A stretch of DNA of 32,423 nt from contig CATMHL010000004.1 of the NCBI GenBank assembly GCA_950068185.1, positions 1 through 32,423 on the forward strand, given 5' to 3'. The notes under the pieces were generated by a model. The model saw only the letters and a program-made list of their open reading frames with translations. It had not been told where the DNA came from and did no database searches. Position 1 is the first letter of the stretch. Each line of letters starts with the position of its first letter. The DNA is from an uncultured Pelagibacteraceae bacterium (GTDB taxonomy: Bacteria; Pseudomonadota; Alphaproteobacteria; Pelagibacterales; Pelagibacteraceae). The translations under genes were made by a program, and so were the position numbers. Of this stretch, positions 1-8,452 are shown one piece after another.

Positions 1-2
1 GG

Positions 3-74
3 AGCGGGAGAAGGGAATTGAACCCTCGGCCTAAACGTTGGCAACGTTTCGCTCTACCACTGAGCTACTCCCGC
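3..74 (-). tRNA. tRNA-Gly (anticodon GCC)
   Basis: The minus strand folds into a full cloverleaf. The acceptor stem GCGGGAG pairs with CTCCCGC, the D-arm is GCTC/GAGC, and the anticodon stem AAACG/CGTTT encloses the loop TTGCCAA, giving anticodon GCC (glycine). The variable loop has 5 nt and the T-arm carries TTCAATT. The discriminator base is U (position 3). The next two bases (positions 2-1) read CC, so a genomically encoded CCA may continue past the window edge. Confidence 0.96.
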
Positions 75-89
75 TTATTTAAGAAATGT

Positions 90-117
90 ATTATATTATA
101 AAAATACTAATCTGCAA
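90..117 (-). promoter_or_regulatory. probable promoter of tRNA-Gly
   Basis: On the minus strand, TTGCAG (112-117) and a perfect TATAAT (90-95) are separated by 16 bp. The expected start near 83 would leave a leader of about 9 nt before the tRNA 5' end. In such AT-rich DNA a -10 alone means little; the -35 match and the position make it plausible. Confidence 0.45.
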
Positions 118-120
118 CAT

Positions 121-253
121 AGACTGATATTCCTCTTTTGTTAAGATCAATATCAAATTTTTTGTGAAGAGGAGGAAATGCCCTTTGTTGGCAGTCCATA
201 CGGTCACAGGTTCTACTACAGCAATGAAAGATTCCACAGAAACCGATCAGTTT
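121..253 (+). ncRNA. candidate structured small RNA (unidentified)
   Basis: This block is visibly less AT-rich than its flanks. Its ends can pair: AGACTGAT (121-128) with ATCAGTTT (246-253), 8 bp including one G-U. Inside, CCTCTT (132-137) can pair with AAGAGG (167-172), or TTTTTGTG (159-166) with CACAGAAA (235-242), and TGCC (179-182) with GGCA (190-193). A weak promoter (TTAAGA 79-84, 18 bp, AATACT 103-108) would start it on the plus strand near 115. A rod-like 6S-type RNA is one possibility, but I could not match conserved 6S positions. The block overlaps a small ORF with a good ribosome binding site, so it may instead be a coding leader. Confidence 0.3.
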
Positions 254-267
254 TAATATTTAATTAA
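178..267 (+). CDS. possible 29-residue small protein or leader peptide
   Basis: ATG at 178 follows the purine-rich AAGAGGAGGAA (167-177), one of the strongest Shine-Dalgarno-like stretches in the window, and the frame runs to TAA at 265-267. The peptide starts MPFVGSPYGH and is rich in Tyr, His, Arg and Phe (for example RFYYSNERFHRNR). It has no signal peptide or membrane segment. I do not recognise it. It lies 58 bp upstream of ftsK in the same direction, so it could be an independent small gene, a leader peptide, or a by-product of an RNA gene at the same place. It rests only on the binding site and open frame. Confidence 0.25.
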   Translation: MPFVGSPYGHRFYYSNERFHRNRSVLIFN

Positions 268-325
268 AATTTAAATCCTTTATCAGCAATATTAATGATA
301 AAAGATAATTAGCTGATTTGGAAAA

Positions 326-2446
326 ATGAATTCTCAAATTTTAATAAAAATTAACAGTATTATTAAAAATAGGCTAATTGAGTTATCGGGCATATCACTT
401 ATACTTATTAGCATCTTTCTTATAGCATCAATTATTAGCTATTCTCCGAGCGATCCTAATTTCATCTACACGCCAGAAAATACAGAAATTAAAAATGTTG
501 GAGGATTTTATGGCAGTGTTATATCAGATTTTCTACTTCAGTCTTTGGGATTAATTTCTATTTTTCTTGTTATTAACTTTTTTTATTGGGGTACAAAACT
601 TACTACTGAAAAAATAATAAGTAATTTTATTACAAAAATTTTTTTTACTTTAATCTACATAGTTTTTGGAACAACTGTTCTAAATATTTTCTATAACGAT
701 TCATTCTGGCTAATCGATAATGGAAACGGTGGATTTGTTGGTCGAGCAATTAAAGAAAATATTTATTACTTTAGTCCCCTGATGGAAAATCAATATGTAA
801 TTTATAGTCTTGTTTTACTAACAATCATTTTTTTTATATTAAGCCTAAATATTAAACTAAATGAAATTGTAAAAATTTTACTTTTTCCTTTTATAATAAT
901 AAAAAAAATAAACTCTTTTTTTATGAATGATAAAAAAAAAGTTGATACCAATACAAATGTGTCACGTGTTCATTTAGAAAGACAAAGTTATGAAGAAAAT
1001 GCTTCTAAAGAAAAACAGCCAATTTTACCTTTTTCAAATAAAAGAGAAACGAGGAACGCTGACAATATTTTTAAATTGCCAGTGATAAATTTTTTAGAAA
1101 AAAATCCTGATTTAAAAAATAAAAAAAATATTGATGATTCAGAATTGACTAAAAATTCAGAATTTTTAGAAAAGATTTTACTTGATTTTGGTGTTGATGG
1201 TAAAATTAAAAGAATTAACTGTGGACCTGTTGTAACTTTATATGAATTTGAACCGGCATCAGGCATAAAAGTATCAAAAATAATCAACTTGGCAGATGAT
1301 ATAGCAAGAAACACTAGTTCAATTTCAGCAAGGGTAGCAACGGTACCCGGTAAAAGCACAATTGGTATAGAGATTCCTAATTCTAAAAGAGAAAATGTAT
1401 TTTTAAATGAAATTATTGCAGATGAAAAGTTTTATAAAAAGGAAACAAAATTACCAATAGCTTTGGGGAAAAGTATTTCAGGCGTCCCTGTCGTTGGTGA
1501 TCTTTTCGCAATGCCTCATTTATTAATAGCTGGAACTACTGGTTCGGGAAAATCTGTGTGCATTAACACTATAATATTATCATTACTTTATAAATATGCT
1601 CCTGAAAAATGTAATTTAATTTTAATTGATCCGAAAATGTTAGAACTTTCTGCTTACGAAGGTATACCGCATTTACTTTGCCCTGTTATCACTGAATCTA
1701 GAAAAGCTACAGCAGCACTCGGTTGGGCGGTAAAAGAAATGGAAAACAGATACAAATTAATGACACGCGTAGGTGTAAAAAACATTGATGGTTATAATTC
1801 TAAACATAAAAAACATATGCCTTACATTGTAGTAATAGTCGACGAAATGTCTGATTTAATGTTAATAGCAGGAAAGGAAATAGAAAATTATATTCAAAGA
1901 TTATCACAGATGGCACGAGCTGCTGGAATTCATATTATTATGGCAACACAAAGGCCAAGCGTCGACGTTATAACTGGTACTATTAAAGCAAATTTTCCAA
2001 CACGAATTTCATTTCAAGTAAGTTCAAAAATTGACAGTAGAACAATTTTGGGAGAACAGGGAGCTGAACAGTTATTAGGTAAAGGCGATATGTTATTTAT
2101 GTCCTCAGCCAATAGAATAGTAAGAATTCATGGTCCATACGTTTCAGAACCTGAAATAGAAAAGGTAAACAGCTTTTTAAGATCCCAAGGAGAACCTAAT
2201 TACATTGATGAAATTACTGTGGTTAAGGACTTTGAAAACGGTAATACGGAAAATATTGATGAGGAAAAAGACGAATTATATAATAAAGCGGTAGATCTTA
2301 TTAAAGCAGAAGGAAAAGCTTCCACAAGTTTTCTACAAAGAAAATTACAAATTGGGTATAACAGAGCAGCAAGAATTATGGAGACAATGGAAAAAGAAGG
2401 TATCGTAGGTCAAGCTAATCATGTAGGCAAAAGAGAAATTTTATAG
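326..2446 (+). CDS. ftsK: DNA translocase FtsK
   Basis: FtsK/SpoIIIE-type membrane-anchored ATPase that pumps chromosome ends through the closing septum and activates dimer resolution. The 706-residue protein has about four N-terminal membrane helices (roughly 18-38, 65-87, 101-122, 155-174). A short charged Asn/Lys-rich linker follows, then the motor with Walker A GTTGSGKS at 403-410 and a Walker B region ending in VDEM near residue 510, followed by MATQRPSVDVITG. The C-terminal winged-helix gamma domain (last ~65 residues, containing LQIGYNRAARIMETME) normally reads KOPS sites. The linker is much shorter than in E. coli FtsK, as is usual in streamlined genomes. Start ATG at 326 has only a weak GGA upstream. 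lolA follows after 7 bp, suggesting co-transcription. Confidence 0.97.
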   Translation: MNSQILIKINSIIKNRLIELSGISLILISIFLIASIISYSPSDPNFIYTPENTEIKNVGGFYGSVISDFLLQSLGLISIFLVINFFYWGTKLTTEKIISNFITKIFFTLIYIVFGTTVLNIFYNDSFWLIDNGNGGFVGRAIKENIYYFSPLMENQYVIYSLVLLTIIFFILSLNIKLNEIVKILLFPFIIIKKINSFFMNDKKKVDTNTNVSRVHLERQSYEENASKEKQPILPFSNKRETRNADNIFKLPVINFLEKNPDLKNKKNIDDSELTKNSEFLEKILLDFGVDGKIKRINCGPVVTLYEFEPASGIKVSKIINLADDIARNTSSISARVATVPGKSTIGIEIPNSKRENVFLNEIIADEKFYKKETKLPIALGKSISGVPVVGDLFAMPHLLIAGTTGSGKSVCINTIILSLLYKYAPEKCNLILIDPKMLELSAYEGIPHLLCPVITESRKATAALGWAVKEMENRYKLMTRVGVKNIDGYNSKHKKHMPYIVVIVDEMSDLMLIAGKEIENYIQRLSQMARAAGIHIIMATQRPSVDVITGTIKANFPTRISFQVSSKIDSRTILGEQGAEQLLGKGDMLFMSSANRIVRIHGPYVSEPEIEKVNSFLRSQGEPNYIDEITVVKDFENGNTENIDEEKDELYNKAVDLIKAEGKASTSFLQRKLQIGYNRAARIMETMEKEGIVGQANHVGKREIL

Positions 2447-2453
2447 GTCTATC

Positions 2454-3032
2454 TTGACAAAAAAATCATTTTTTCTATTAAATATTTTTTTCATATACTT
2501 GTTTTCTGCGAGTGTTTCTTTAGCAGATTTACAAAAAAATCTTATCAATAAATTAACAGCAATTAAAACTTTATCTTTTGATTTTAAACAGAAAATTTCA
2601 GATAAAGAAGAAATAGGAAATTGTTTCATTAAATATCCTCTTCTTATGAAATGTAACTATCAAAATTTGAAACAAAAGACCATAATTTCTAATGGGAAAA
2701 CAGTAGCTGTAATAAAAAAAAAATACAAAAAAATTTATTATTATCCTATAAAGTTAACTCCACTTTTTTTTATTCTAAAAAAAGAGAAAATTATAAATTT
2801 AATAAGAAAAAATCAACCAACTGAAATAAATGCAGGTTTAATCGAATTTGAATTTATCGATCAAAAGACAAATAAGGTAAAAATACTTTTTGACAAAAAT
2901 TCACTAGAATTTAAAGGTTGGAAAACAAAAGACGTTTATTCCAACAATGTTAGTTTTACAATTAATAATTTAAAAATTAACAATCAAATTGTTGATGATT
3001 TTTTTAAAATCCCAAAAGAAGAGGATCTTTAA
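2454..3032 (+). CDS. lolA: outer-membrane lipoprotein carrier protein LolA
   Basis: Periplasmic chaperone that carries lipoproteins from the LolCDE complex to the outer membrane. The 192-residue product starts with a clear Sec signal peptide (hydrophobic residues 6-20, likely cleavage after VSLA at 24). The following region (LSFDFKQKI, then IGNCFIKYPLLMKCNY) and the C-terminal FTINNLKIN stretch follow the LolA beta-sheet pattern. The start is a TTG at 2454, seven bases after the ftsK stop; no ATG in frame would keep the signal peptide. The ftsK-lolA pair is common in alphaproteobacteria. Its stop codon interlocks with that of the convergent HIT gene. Confidence 0.87.
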   Translation: MTKKSFFLLNIFFIYLFSASVSLADLQKNLINKLTAIKTLSFDFKQKISDKEEIGNCFIKYPLLMKCNYQNLKQKTIISNGKTVAVIKKKYKKIYYYPIKLTPLFFILKKEKIINLIRKNQPTEINAGLIEFEFIDQKTNKVKILFDKNSLEFKGWKTKDVYSNNVSFTINNLKINNQIVDDFFKIPKEEDL

Positions 3033-3397
3033 GAAACCATTTTTCCTACTTTTTCGCCTCCAAAAATATGGAAGTGTAAATGTGGAACTTCTTGTCCTCC
3101 ATTTTCTCCAATATTAACTAAGGATCTATAGCCTCCGCCTTTAACCTCATCAGAGACTCCAATTTTTTTTGCCACTAAACTTATTCCTTTTATTAAGCCT
3201 GAAATTTCTTTATCAGATGCTTTTGACGAAAAATCATCTAAATTTACATATTCACCTTTGGAAACAACAAGAGCATGAATTTTTTTTTGTGGATTAATAT
3301 CGTAAAATGCAAGCACATATTCATCTTCATAAATTTTTTTACAAGGAATTTCCCCTCTTAAAATTTTTGCAAAAATGTTATTTTTGTCATAAGTCAT
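3029..3397 (-). CDS. HIT-family (HinT-like) nucleotide hydrolase
   Basis: Histidine-triad protein of 122 residues, the usual HinT size. HinT enzymes hydrolyse nucleoside 5'-phosphoramidates and acyl-adenylates. The N-terminal NIFAKILRGEIPCKKIYEDE and the C-terminal triad HLHFHIFGG (H-x-H-x-H) are diagnostic. It is the last gene of the leftward histidine block, 2 bp after hisE. A HIT gene behind his genes is often seen in this group, but a metabolic link to histidine synthesis is only inference. Its stop overlaps the lolA stop by 4 bp on the opposite strand. Confidence 0.93.
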   Translation of the reverse strand: MTYDKNNIFAKILRGEIPCKKIYEDEYVLAFYDINPQKKIHALVVSKGEYVNLDDFSSKASDKEISGLIKGISLVAKKIGVSDEVKGGGYRSLVNIGENGGQEVPHLHFHIFGGEKVGKMVS

Positions 3398-3399
3398 AT

Positions 3400-3705
3400 T
3401 TATCTATTTCTTTTTTCTTCAAAACCTGAAGTATCTTCTCTTTTTTTAAGCACAGTTATTACATCATCAAAATTTACACCAGCGGATTCTAAAGTAACTA
3501 GCAAATGGTAAATAACATCTGCTGTTTCATGTGTTATATTTTTTTTATTTTTAATTGCTTCTTCAAGTTCTGCTATTTCCTCTTTAAGTTTATTTAAACA
3601 ATGATCATTTCCTTTAGACAACAAAAAGGAAGTATATGATGATTTAACATCACTCCCTTTTTTAGATTTAATTGTTTTTATGAGTTTCTCTATAGTCTCT
3701 GACAT
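3400..3705 (-). CDS. hisE: phosphoribosyl-ATP pyrophosphatase HisE
   Basis: Second step of histidine synthesis: phosphoribosyl-ATP to phosphoribosyl-AMP plus pyrophosphate. At 101 residues it is a stand-alone HisE, not fused to HisI. The all-alpha MazG-like metal site is visible in KEEIAELEEA and in HETADVIYHLLVTL, which supply the acidic and His residues that hold Mg2+. It lies 2 bp after hisF and 2 bp before the HIT gene, so all are probably on one transcript. HisI, HisG, HisC and HisD are not in this window. Confidence 0.94.
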   Translation of the reverse strand: MSETIEKLIKTIKSKKGSDVKSSYTSFLLSKGNDHCLNKLKEEIAELEEAIKNKKNITHETADVIYHLLVTLESAGVNFDDVITVLKKREDTSGFEEKRNR

Positions 3706-3707
3706 AA

Positions 3708-4466
3708 TTAAATTCTAACAGGTATACCTTTTGAGTCCAAATATTGTTTGGCTTCTAATATTGTGTGTTCTCCAAAGTGGAAAATTGATGCAGCTAGCAC
3801 AGCACTAGCTTTGCCAATTTTAATTCCTTGATGTAAGTGTTCTAAATTACCAACTCCTCCAGATGCAATTACCGGTATGTTCACAAGATTAGATACTTTT
3901 TTAGTCAAATCTAAATCATAACCCTTTTTTGTTCCATCTCTATCCATTGAGGTAAGTAGTATTTCTCCAGCACCTAATGACTCCATTTTTTCTACAAATT
4001 TTAAAGCATCAATGCCTGTAGATTTTCTTCCACCGTGGGTAAAAATTTCCCATTTATTTTCACTTATTTTTTTCGCATCAACCGCAACAACAATACATTG
4101 AGAACCAAATTTTTCAGAACTCTCTTTAACTAAATTTTTATTATTTACCGCAGCAGTATTTATTGACACTTTATCAGCGCCAGCCAAGAGTAAATTTCTT
4201 ATATCTTCTAAAGTTCGCACCCCTCCTCCAACCGTAAGTGGTATAAAACATTTTTCTGCAGTTTTTTTAACAGTATCTAATATAATATTTCTGTTTTCAT
4301 TTGAGGCTGTAATATCTAAAAAACATAGTTCATCTGCTCCCTGCTCATCATATATTTTTGCTTGTTCAACAGGGTCCCCAGCATCAACTAAATTAACAAA
4401 ATTAATCCCTTTAACTACTCTTCCATTTTTTACATCTAAACAAGGTATGATTCTTTTTTTCAGCAT
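3708..4466 (-). CDS. hisF: imidazole glycerol phosphate synthase cyclase subunit HisF
   Basis: Cyclase half of the HisHF enzyme. It uses ammonia delivered by HisH to turn PRFAR into imidazole glycerol phosphate and AICAR. The 252-residue (beta/alpha)8 barrel shows [15 protein letters not shown] at the N terminus (catalytic Asp11), the phosphate-binding VGGGVRT, and VVAVDAK with the second catalytic Asp near 130. It ends with the phosphate loop ASGGVGN and AASIFHFGE. Length and motifs are standard. The gene lies 1 bp after hisA. Confidence 0.97.
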   Translation of the reverse strand: MLKKRIIPCLDVKNGRVVKGINFVNLVDAGDPVEQAKIYDEQGADELCFLDITASNENRNIILDTVKKTAEKCFIPLTVGGGVRTLEDIRNLLLAGADKVSINTAAVNNKNLVKESSEKFGSQCIVVAVDAKKISENKWEIFTHGGRKSTGIDALKFVEKMESLGAGEILLTSMDRDGTKKGYDLDLTKKVSNLVNIPVIASGGVGNLEHLHQGIKIGKASAVLAASIFHFGEHTILEAKQYLDSKGIPVRI

Positions 4467-4467
4467 T

Positions 4468-5187
4468 TTAGATCAATTTCGCTAGGTCATTAATTTTTAT
4501 ATCACCATCATAAATCGATTTACCCACTATGACACCTTCAATACTTGGATTATTTAATGATTTAATTTTTTTTACATCTTCTATTGAAGAAACTCCTCCA
4601 GAAATAACCAAAGGAATTTTTACTTTGCTAGATAATTCAATTGTATCTTTTATATTTGGTCCTTTTTTTGTCCCGTCTTTATTAATGTCTGTATAAATAA
4701 TTCTAGAAACACCAAAATTTTGAATTTTATTTATAAAATCTATAGCAAAAATATTAGTTTGTTTTTTCCACCCAGATAAAGCAATCAAGCCATCTTTAAC
4801 ATCTAAGGCAACAGCAATTTTATTTTTAAATTTATTGCAAGCGGTTTTAAGTAAATCTGTATTTTCTACAGCAGCAGTACCCATAACAACCCTGTCGACG
4901 CCTGTTTCTATCCAGTTATTTACATCATCAAATGTTCGTATTCCCCCGCCAATTTGAATTTTTAATTTAACTTTTTTAATTATTTCTTTAATGACATTTG
5001 AATTAGTTGGCTTACCTTGAAGCGCACCATCTAAATCTATGATATGAATGTTATTAAAGCCACTTTCAGAATATTTTTTAGCTTGGTCAATTGGCAAATT
5101 TTTGTAAGAAGTCATTTTTTCGAAATCGCCCTTAATAAGCCTAACGCACTTGCCGCCTTTAATATCAATAGCTGGAAAGATAATCAT
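4468..5187 (-). CDS. hisA: ProFAR isomerase HisA
   Basis: Amadori isomerase converting ProFAR to PRFAR, the substrate of HisF. The 239-residue half-duplicated (beta/alpha)8 barrel starts [14 protein letters not shown], with the catalytic Asp at residue 7 or 8. It contains QIGGGIRT and [10 protein letters not shown] for phosphate binding, the second half [13 protein letters not shown] with the other catalytic Asp, and VISGGVSS near the end. It shares the barrel design of the adjacent HisF but is clearly a separate paralogue. Its ATG directly abuts the hisH stop (zero spacing), consistent with translational coupling. Confidence 0.96.
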   Translation of the reverse strand: MIIFPAIDIKGGKCVRLIKGDFEKMTSYKNLPIDQAKKYSESGFNNIHIIDLDGALQGKPTNSNVIKEIIKKVKLKIQIGGGIRTFDDVNNWIETGVDRVVMGTAAVENTDLLKTACNKFKNKIAVALDVKDGLIALSGWKKQTNIFAIDFINKIQNFGVSRIIYTDINKDGTKKGPNIKDTIELSSKVKIPLVISGGVSSIEDVKKIKSLNNPSIEGVIVGKSIYDGDIKINDLAKLI

Positions 5188-5829
5188 TTAAACCTCCCAC
5201 TTTAAAAAATTTTCTAAAATTATTAATCCATTTTTTTGACTTTTTTCTGGATGAAATTGTGTACCAAAAATATTTTCCTTTGCTACCGCTACAATAATTG
5301 AATTACCATAATTAGTAGTGGCAACAATACAATCTTTTTGTGTTGTTATTAATTCATAGCTATGAACAAAATACATATGAGATTTATTTTCAAGACCAGA
5401 AAAAAGAGTAAAATCTTTTTTAAATTCTATTTGATTCCATCCCATGTGCGGTAATTTAAGTGTTTTGTTAATATTGTTTATTTTTCTAACTGATCCATTA
5501 ATCCAACCAAAACCTTTTGTTTCTTGAGATTCATAACCAATTTTAGCAAATAGTTGCATGCCAACACATATTCCAAAAATAGGTTTTTTTTTAACCAAAA
5601 CAAATTCGTTTAAAGTATCTTCTAATCCGGGAATTTTTTTTACACCTAAATAACAATCTCTAAAAGATCCCTGTCCTGGAAGAATTATCTTTTTGGATTC
5701 TTTAATTATTGCAGGATCAGATGTAACTATTATTTTTGAATCTGAATTGATATTATTGGCAGCAGCTTCGAGTGCTTTAGCCGCTGACTTTAAATTGCCA
5801 GAACCGTAGTCAATTACTGTAATCGACAT
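5188..5829 (-). CDS. hisH: imidazole glycerol phosphate synthase glutaminase subunit HisH
   Basis: Class I glutamine amidotransferase that supplies ammonia to HisF. The 213-residue protein starts MSITVIDYGSGNL, the canonical HisH N terminus. The nucleophile elbow is FGICVGMQLF (catalytic Cys), and the other triad members are in GTQFHPEKS (His and Glu). I chose ATG at 5829, 7 bp after hisB. An in-frame GTG at 5847 would add six residues, overlap the hisB end by 11 bp and precede the normal family start. No strong Shine-Dalgarno is present for either. Confidence 0.95.
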   Translation of the reverse strand: MSITVIDYGSGNLKSAAKALEAAANNINSDSKIIVTSDPAIIKESKKIILPGQGSFRDCYLGVKKIPGLEDTLNEFVLVKKKPIFGICVGMQLFAKIGYESQETKGFGWINGSVRKINNINKTLKLPHMGWNQIEFKKDFTLFSGLENKSHMYFVHSYELITTQKDCIVATTNYGNSIIVAVAKENIFGTQFHPEKSQKNGLIILENFLKWEV

Positions 5830-5836
5830 TTTTAAT

Positions 5837-6427
5837 TTACAAAACACCCTTGGTTGAAGGAATTTTATTTTTAATTCTTTTATCTATTTCTAAAGCTTCA
5901 CGTAATGATCTTGCTAGTCCTTTAAAACAAGACTCAATTATATGATGACTATTATCTCCATAAACATTTTCAATATGCAGTGTTATACCGGTAGCTTGCG
6001 AAAAAGCTTGAAACCATTCCTTAAACAACTCAGTGTCCATCTCTCCTAATTTTTCTACTTTTAATTTTACCTTCCAAATTAAATATGGCCTGTTTGAAAC
6101 ATCTATTGTTACTCGAGTTAATGTCTCATCCATAGGAATTAAAGCATGAGCATATCTTCTTATTCCTTTTGATGAACCAAGTGCTTTTTTTATGCACTCA
6201 CCGATAGCAATTCCTGTGTCTTCGGTTGTGTGATGCAAATCAATATGTGTGTCACCTTTTGCCAATATTTTTAAATCAATTAAGGAATGTTTGGATAATT
6301 GTTCCAACATGTGGTTAAGAAAACCTATTTTGGTATCTATTTTGTAAGATCCTTTTCCATCTATGTTTACTTCGACAATTATATTTGTCTCTTTAGTTTT
6401 TCTGTTTATCTTGGCTTTCCTTGCCAT
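5837..6427 (-). CDS. hisB: imidazoleglycerol-phosphate dehydratase HisB
   Basis: Mn-dependent dehydratase making imidazole acetol phosphate. The 196-residue protein is the monofunctional form without a phosphatase domain. It shows the repeated metal motifs [29 protein letters not shown] and, near the C terminus, [20 protein letters not shown]. The start is set at ATG 6427, preceded by AGGAG with a 6-nt spacer. An in-frame ATG at 6466 would put 13 unconserved residues in front and lies inside the likely promoter/leader. It is the first gene of the leftward hisBHAFE-HIT block and is divergent from hslV. Confidence 0.96.
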   Translation of the reverse strand: MARKAKINRKTKETNIIVEVNIDGKGSYKIDTKIGFLNHMLEQLSKHSLIDLKILAKGDTHIDLHHTTEDTGIAIGECIKKALGSSKGIRRYAHALIPMDETLTRVTIDVSNRPYLIWKVKLKVEKLGEMDTELFKEWFQAFSQATGITLHIENVYGDNSHHIIESCFKGLARSLREALEIDKRIKNKIPSTKGVL

Positions 6428-6435
6428 ATGAGGCT

Positions 6436-6449
6436 CCTGTAATAACAGG
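6436..6449. repeat. 14-bp inverted repeat overlapping the hisB ribosome binding site
   Basis: CCTGT-AATA-ACAGG forms a perfect 5-bp dyad. On the minus-strand mRNA its 3' arm shares three bases with the AGGAG ribosome binding site of hisB (6434-6438). It could hide that site in RNA or serve as a DNA operator next to the -10. The predicted start near 6442 would fall inside it, which favours the DNA reading. Confidence 0.3.
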
Positions 6450-6477
6450 GTATATAAATAATTCAAGAATATATCAA
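6449..6477 (-). promoter_or_regulatory. probable promoter of the his block
   Basis: On the minus strand, TTGATA (6472-6477) and TATACC (6449-6454) are spaced by 17 bp, a good sigma-70-type arrangement. A start near 6442 would give a leader of about 15 nt that still includes the AGGAG site of hisB. Confidence 0.45.
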
Positions 6478-6495
6478 TAAAATGAATTTTTTAGA

Positions 6496-6523
6496 CTTGA
6501 AGATACCAAATAAATCTCCACAT
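6496..6523 (+). promoter_or_regulatory. candidate heat-shock (RpoH-type) promoter of hslVU
   Basis: CTTGAA (6496-6501) and CCACAT (6518-6523) are 16 bp apart, close to the RpoH pattern CTTGAA-N(13-17)-CCCCAT. It lies directly upstream of hslVU, a classic RpoH-controlled operon. The predicted start near 6530 would leave only about five bases before the ATG at 6535. Confidence 0.45.
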
Positions 6524-6534
6524 ACATTGGTACA

Positions 6535-7074
6535 ATGAATAACAATTCAAATTGGCATGGAACTACAATTGTCCTAATCAGAAAAGATAAGGATGTTGTT
6601 GTGGCTGGAGATGGTCAGGTTAGTCTTGGCAATACTGTAATCAAAAGCACTGCTAACAAAGTGCGAAAAATTGAGAAAAGAAATGTCATTGCAGGATTTG
6701 CTGGATCGACTGCTGATGCTTTTACTTTGTTTGAAAGATTAGAAGCTAAATTAGAAAAACATGCTGGCAATCTTACAAGAGCAGCTGTTGAATTGGCAAA
6801 AGATTGGCGATCGGATAAATATTTAAGAAGATTAGAGGCTCTAATGGCAATCGCTGATAAAGAAAAAAGTTTTTTAATTTCTGGCACTGGAGATGTACTT
6901 GAGCCCGAGGAAGGTATTATAGGAATAGGCTCAGGAGGTAACTATGCTATAGCTGCCGCAAAAGTATTAATGGATTCTAAAATGTCAGCAGAAGAGATTG
7001 CAAAAAAATCAATTCAGGTTGCATCTGAAATATGTGTATTTACAAATAATAATATAACCTTAGAAAAAATTTAG
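6535..7074 (+). CDS. hslV: ATP-dependent protease subunit HslV (ClpQ)
   Basis: Proteasome-like peptidase that forms a double hexamer capped by HslU. The 179-residue precursor begins MNNNSNWHG, then TTIVLIRK. Removal of the nine-residue propeptide after Gly9 exposes the catalytic N-terminal Thr10, as in other alphaproteobacterial Hsl[15 protein letters not shown] and [17 protein letters not shown] are conserved core segments. The stop is 4 bp from the hslU ATG, so the two are co-translated. No typical Shine-Dalgarno precedes the ATG, which fits the very short leader predicted from the heat-shock-like promoter. Confidence 0.97.
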   Translation: MNNNSNWHGTTIVLIRKDKDVVVAGDGQVSLGNTVIKSTANKVRKIEKRNVIAGFAGSTADAFTLFERLEAKLEKHAGNLTRAAVELAKDWRSDKYLRRLEALMAIADKEKSFLISGTGDVLEPEEGIIGIGSGGNYAIAAAKVLMDSKMSAEEIAKKSIQVASEICVFTNNNITLEKI

Positions 7075-7078
7075 GTAA

Positions 7079-8452
7079 ATGAAACAAAAAACAAATATAA
7101 CACCATTGCCAACAAGAGACTCTAAACAAGAGACAGATGAAAAATCAGTGGTTTCATCTCTGTCTCCTAGAGAAATAGTTTCCGAATTAGATCGATACGT
7201 AATTGGTCAAAATGCAGCAAAGAGAGCTGTTGCAATTGCCCTAAGAAATAGATGGAGAAGACAAGCATTAAAAGGCGACATGAAAGATGAAGTGTTGCCA
7301 AAAAACATTCTTATGATTGGACCTACTGGTGTAGGAAAAACAGAAATATCAAGAAGGCTTTCTAAATTAGCTGAAGCACCCTTTATAAAAGTTGAAGCAA
7401 CACGATTTACAGAAGTTGGTTATGTGGGTAGGGATGTAGAACAAATAATTAGGGATTTGCTTGAAATTGCAATAGCTATTGAAAAAGAAAGAATGAGAAA
7501 AGAGGTATACTCTAAAGCTCAACAGGCCGCAGAAGAAAGGGTGCTTAATGCACTTGTAGGAAATAAAGCAAGTATTGCTACCAGAGAAAGTTTTAGAAAA
7601 AGATTAAGAAGTGGTGATCTTGATAATAATAAAATCGAAATTGAAATAAATGATACGCCAAATATGCCAAGTTTTGAAATACCTGGAATGCCAGGAGCAA
7701 ATGTTGGAATGGTAAATATAACCGAAATGTTTGGAAAAAATATTAAAAAAGGTAAAAAGAAAAAAATTACAGTAAAAGAATCACACGATATCTTGATTGC
7801 TGAAGAGTCTGATAAAATGATTGAGGATGATAAAATTATAAAAACGGCAAAAATTTCAACTGAAGACAATGGAATTGTCTTTTTAGATGAAATCGACAAA
7901 GTATGTGCAAGAGGAGAACGTATTGGAGGAGATGTTTCAAGAGAAGGTGTCCAAAGAGATTTGTTACCCTTGATAGAGGGAACGACCGTTAGCACAAAAC
8001 ATGGTACTATAAAAACTGATCATATATTATTTATCGCTTCTGGTGCATTTCAACTTGCTAAACCATCAGATTTATTACCTGAACTACAGGGAAGATTACC
8101 TATCAGGGTAGAATTAAACGCTTTAACAAGTGATGATTTCATAAGAATTTTAGAAGAACCGGATAATAGTTTAATTAAACAATACAAGGCACTTTTAGAA
8201 ACAGAAAAAGTAACTCTTGAGTTTCCCAAAGATGGAATTGAAACAATTGCAAAATTAGCAACCGAGGTTAACTCCAATATAGAAAATATTGGAGCAAGAA
8301 GGCTACATACTATTATTGAAAAAGTGTTGGACGAAATTAGCTTCACTGCAACTGACAAAGGCGGTGAAACAATTGTAATTGATAAAAATTATGTTATTAA
8401 AAATCTTGGCGAACTTGTTAAAGATACTGATTTATCAAAATTTATTCTCTAA
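7079..8452 (+). CDS. hslU: ATP-dependent protease ATPase subunit HslU (ClpY)
   Basis: AAA+ unfoldase partner of HslV. The 457-residue protein starts with a polar tail, then [34 protein letters not shown], the family signature. Walker A GPTGVGKT is at 81-88, followed by the pore motif GYVGRDVE, a variable I-domain (about 140-250), Walker [11 protein letters not shown] near 265-274 and sensor-region [11 protein letters not shown]. The I-domain has a run of lysines ([11 protein letters not shown]). The C-terminal tail ends LSKFIL, resembling the usual hydrophobic tail that docks into HslV. The gene end overlaps the convergent smr end by 11 bp. Confidence 0.97.
   Translation: MKQKTNITPLPTRDSKQETDEKSVVSSLSPREIVSELDRYVIGQNAAKRAVAIALRNRWRRQALKGDMKDEVLPKNILMIGPTGVGKTEISRRLSKLAEAPFIKVEATRFTEVGYVGRDVEQIIRDLLEIAIAIEKERMRKEVYSKAQQAAEERVLNALVGNKASIATRESFRKRLRSGDLDNNKIEIEINDTPNMPSFEIPGMPGANVGMVNITEMFGKNIKKGKKKKITVKESHDILIAEESDKMIEDDKIIKTAKISTEDNGIVFLDEIDKVCARGERIGGDVSREGVQRDLLPLIEGTTVSTKHGTIKTDHILFIASGAFQLAKPSDLLPELQGRLPIRVELNALTSDDFIRILEEPDNSLIKQYKALLETEKVTLEFPKDGIETIAKLATEVNSNIENIGARRLHTIIEKVLDEISFTATDKGGETIVIDKNYVIKNLGELVKDTDLSKFIL

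Noticed and set aside
280-317. Two mutually exclusive hairpins before ftsK (TTATCA/TGATAA and ATCAGC/GCTGAT), as a riboswitch-like leader
   Set aside because: Stems of 6 bp in very AT-rich DNA arise easily by chance, and no conserved aptamer core is visible.
963-968. CACGTG inside ftsK (and a second at 8907-8912) as extra parS sites
   Set aside because: Only the 6-bp core matches; the flanking TTT and AAA halves of parS are absent.
7519-7995. 158-codon open frame antisense to hslU
   Set aside because: Shadow of a strongly conserved gene; Ser/Ile/Leu-rich translation without recognisable motifs.
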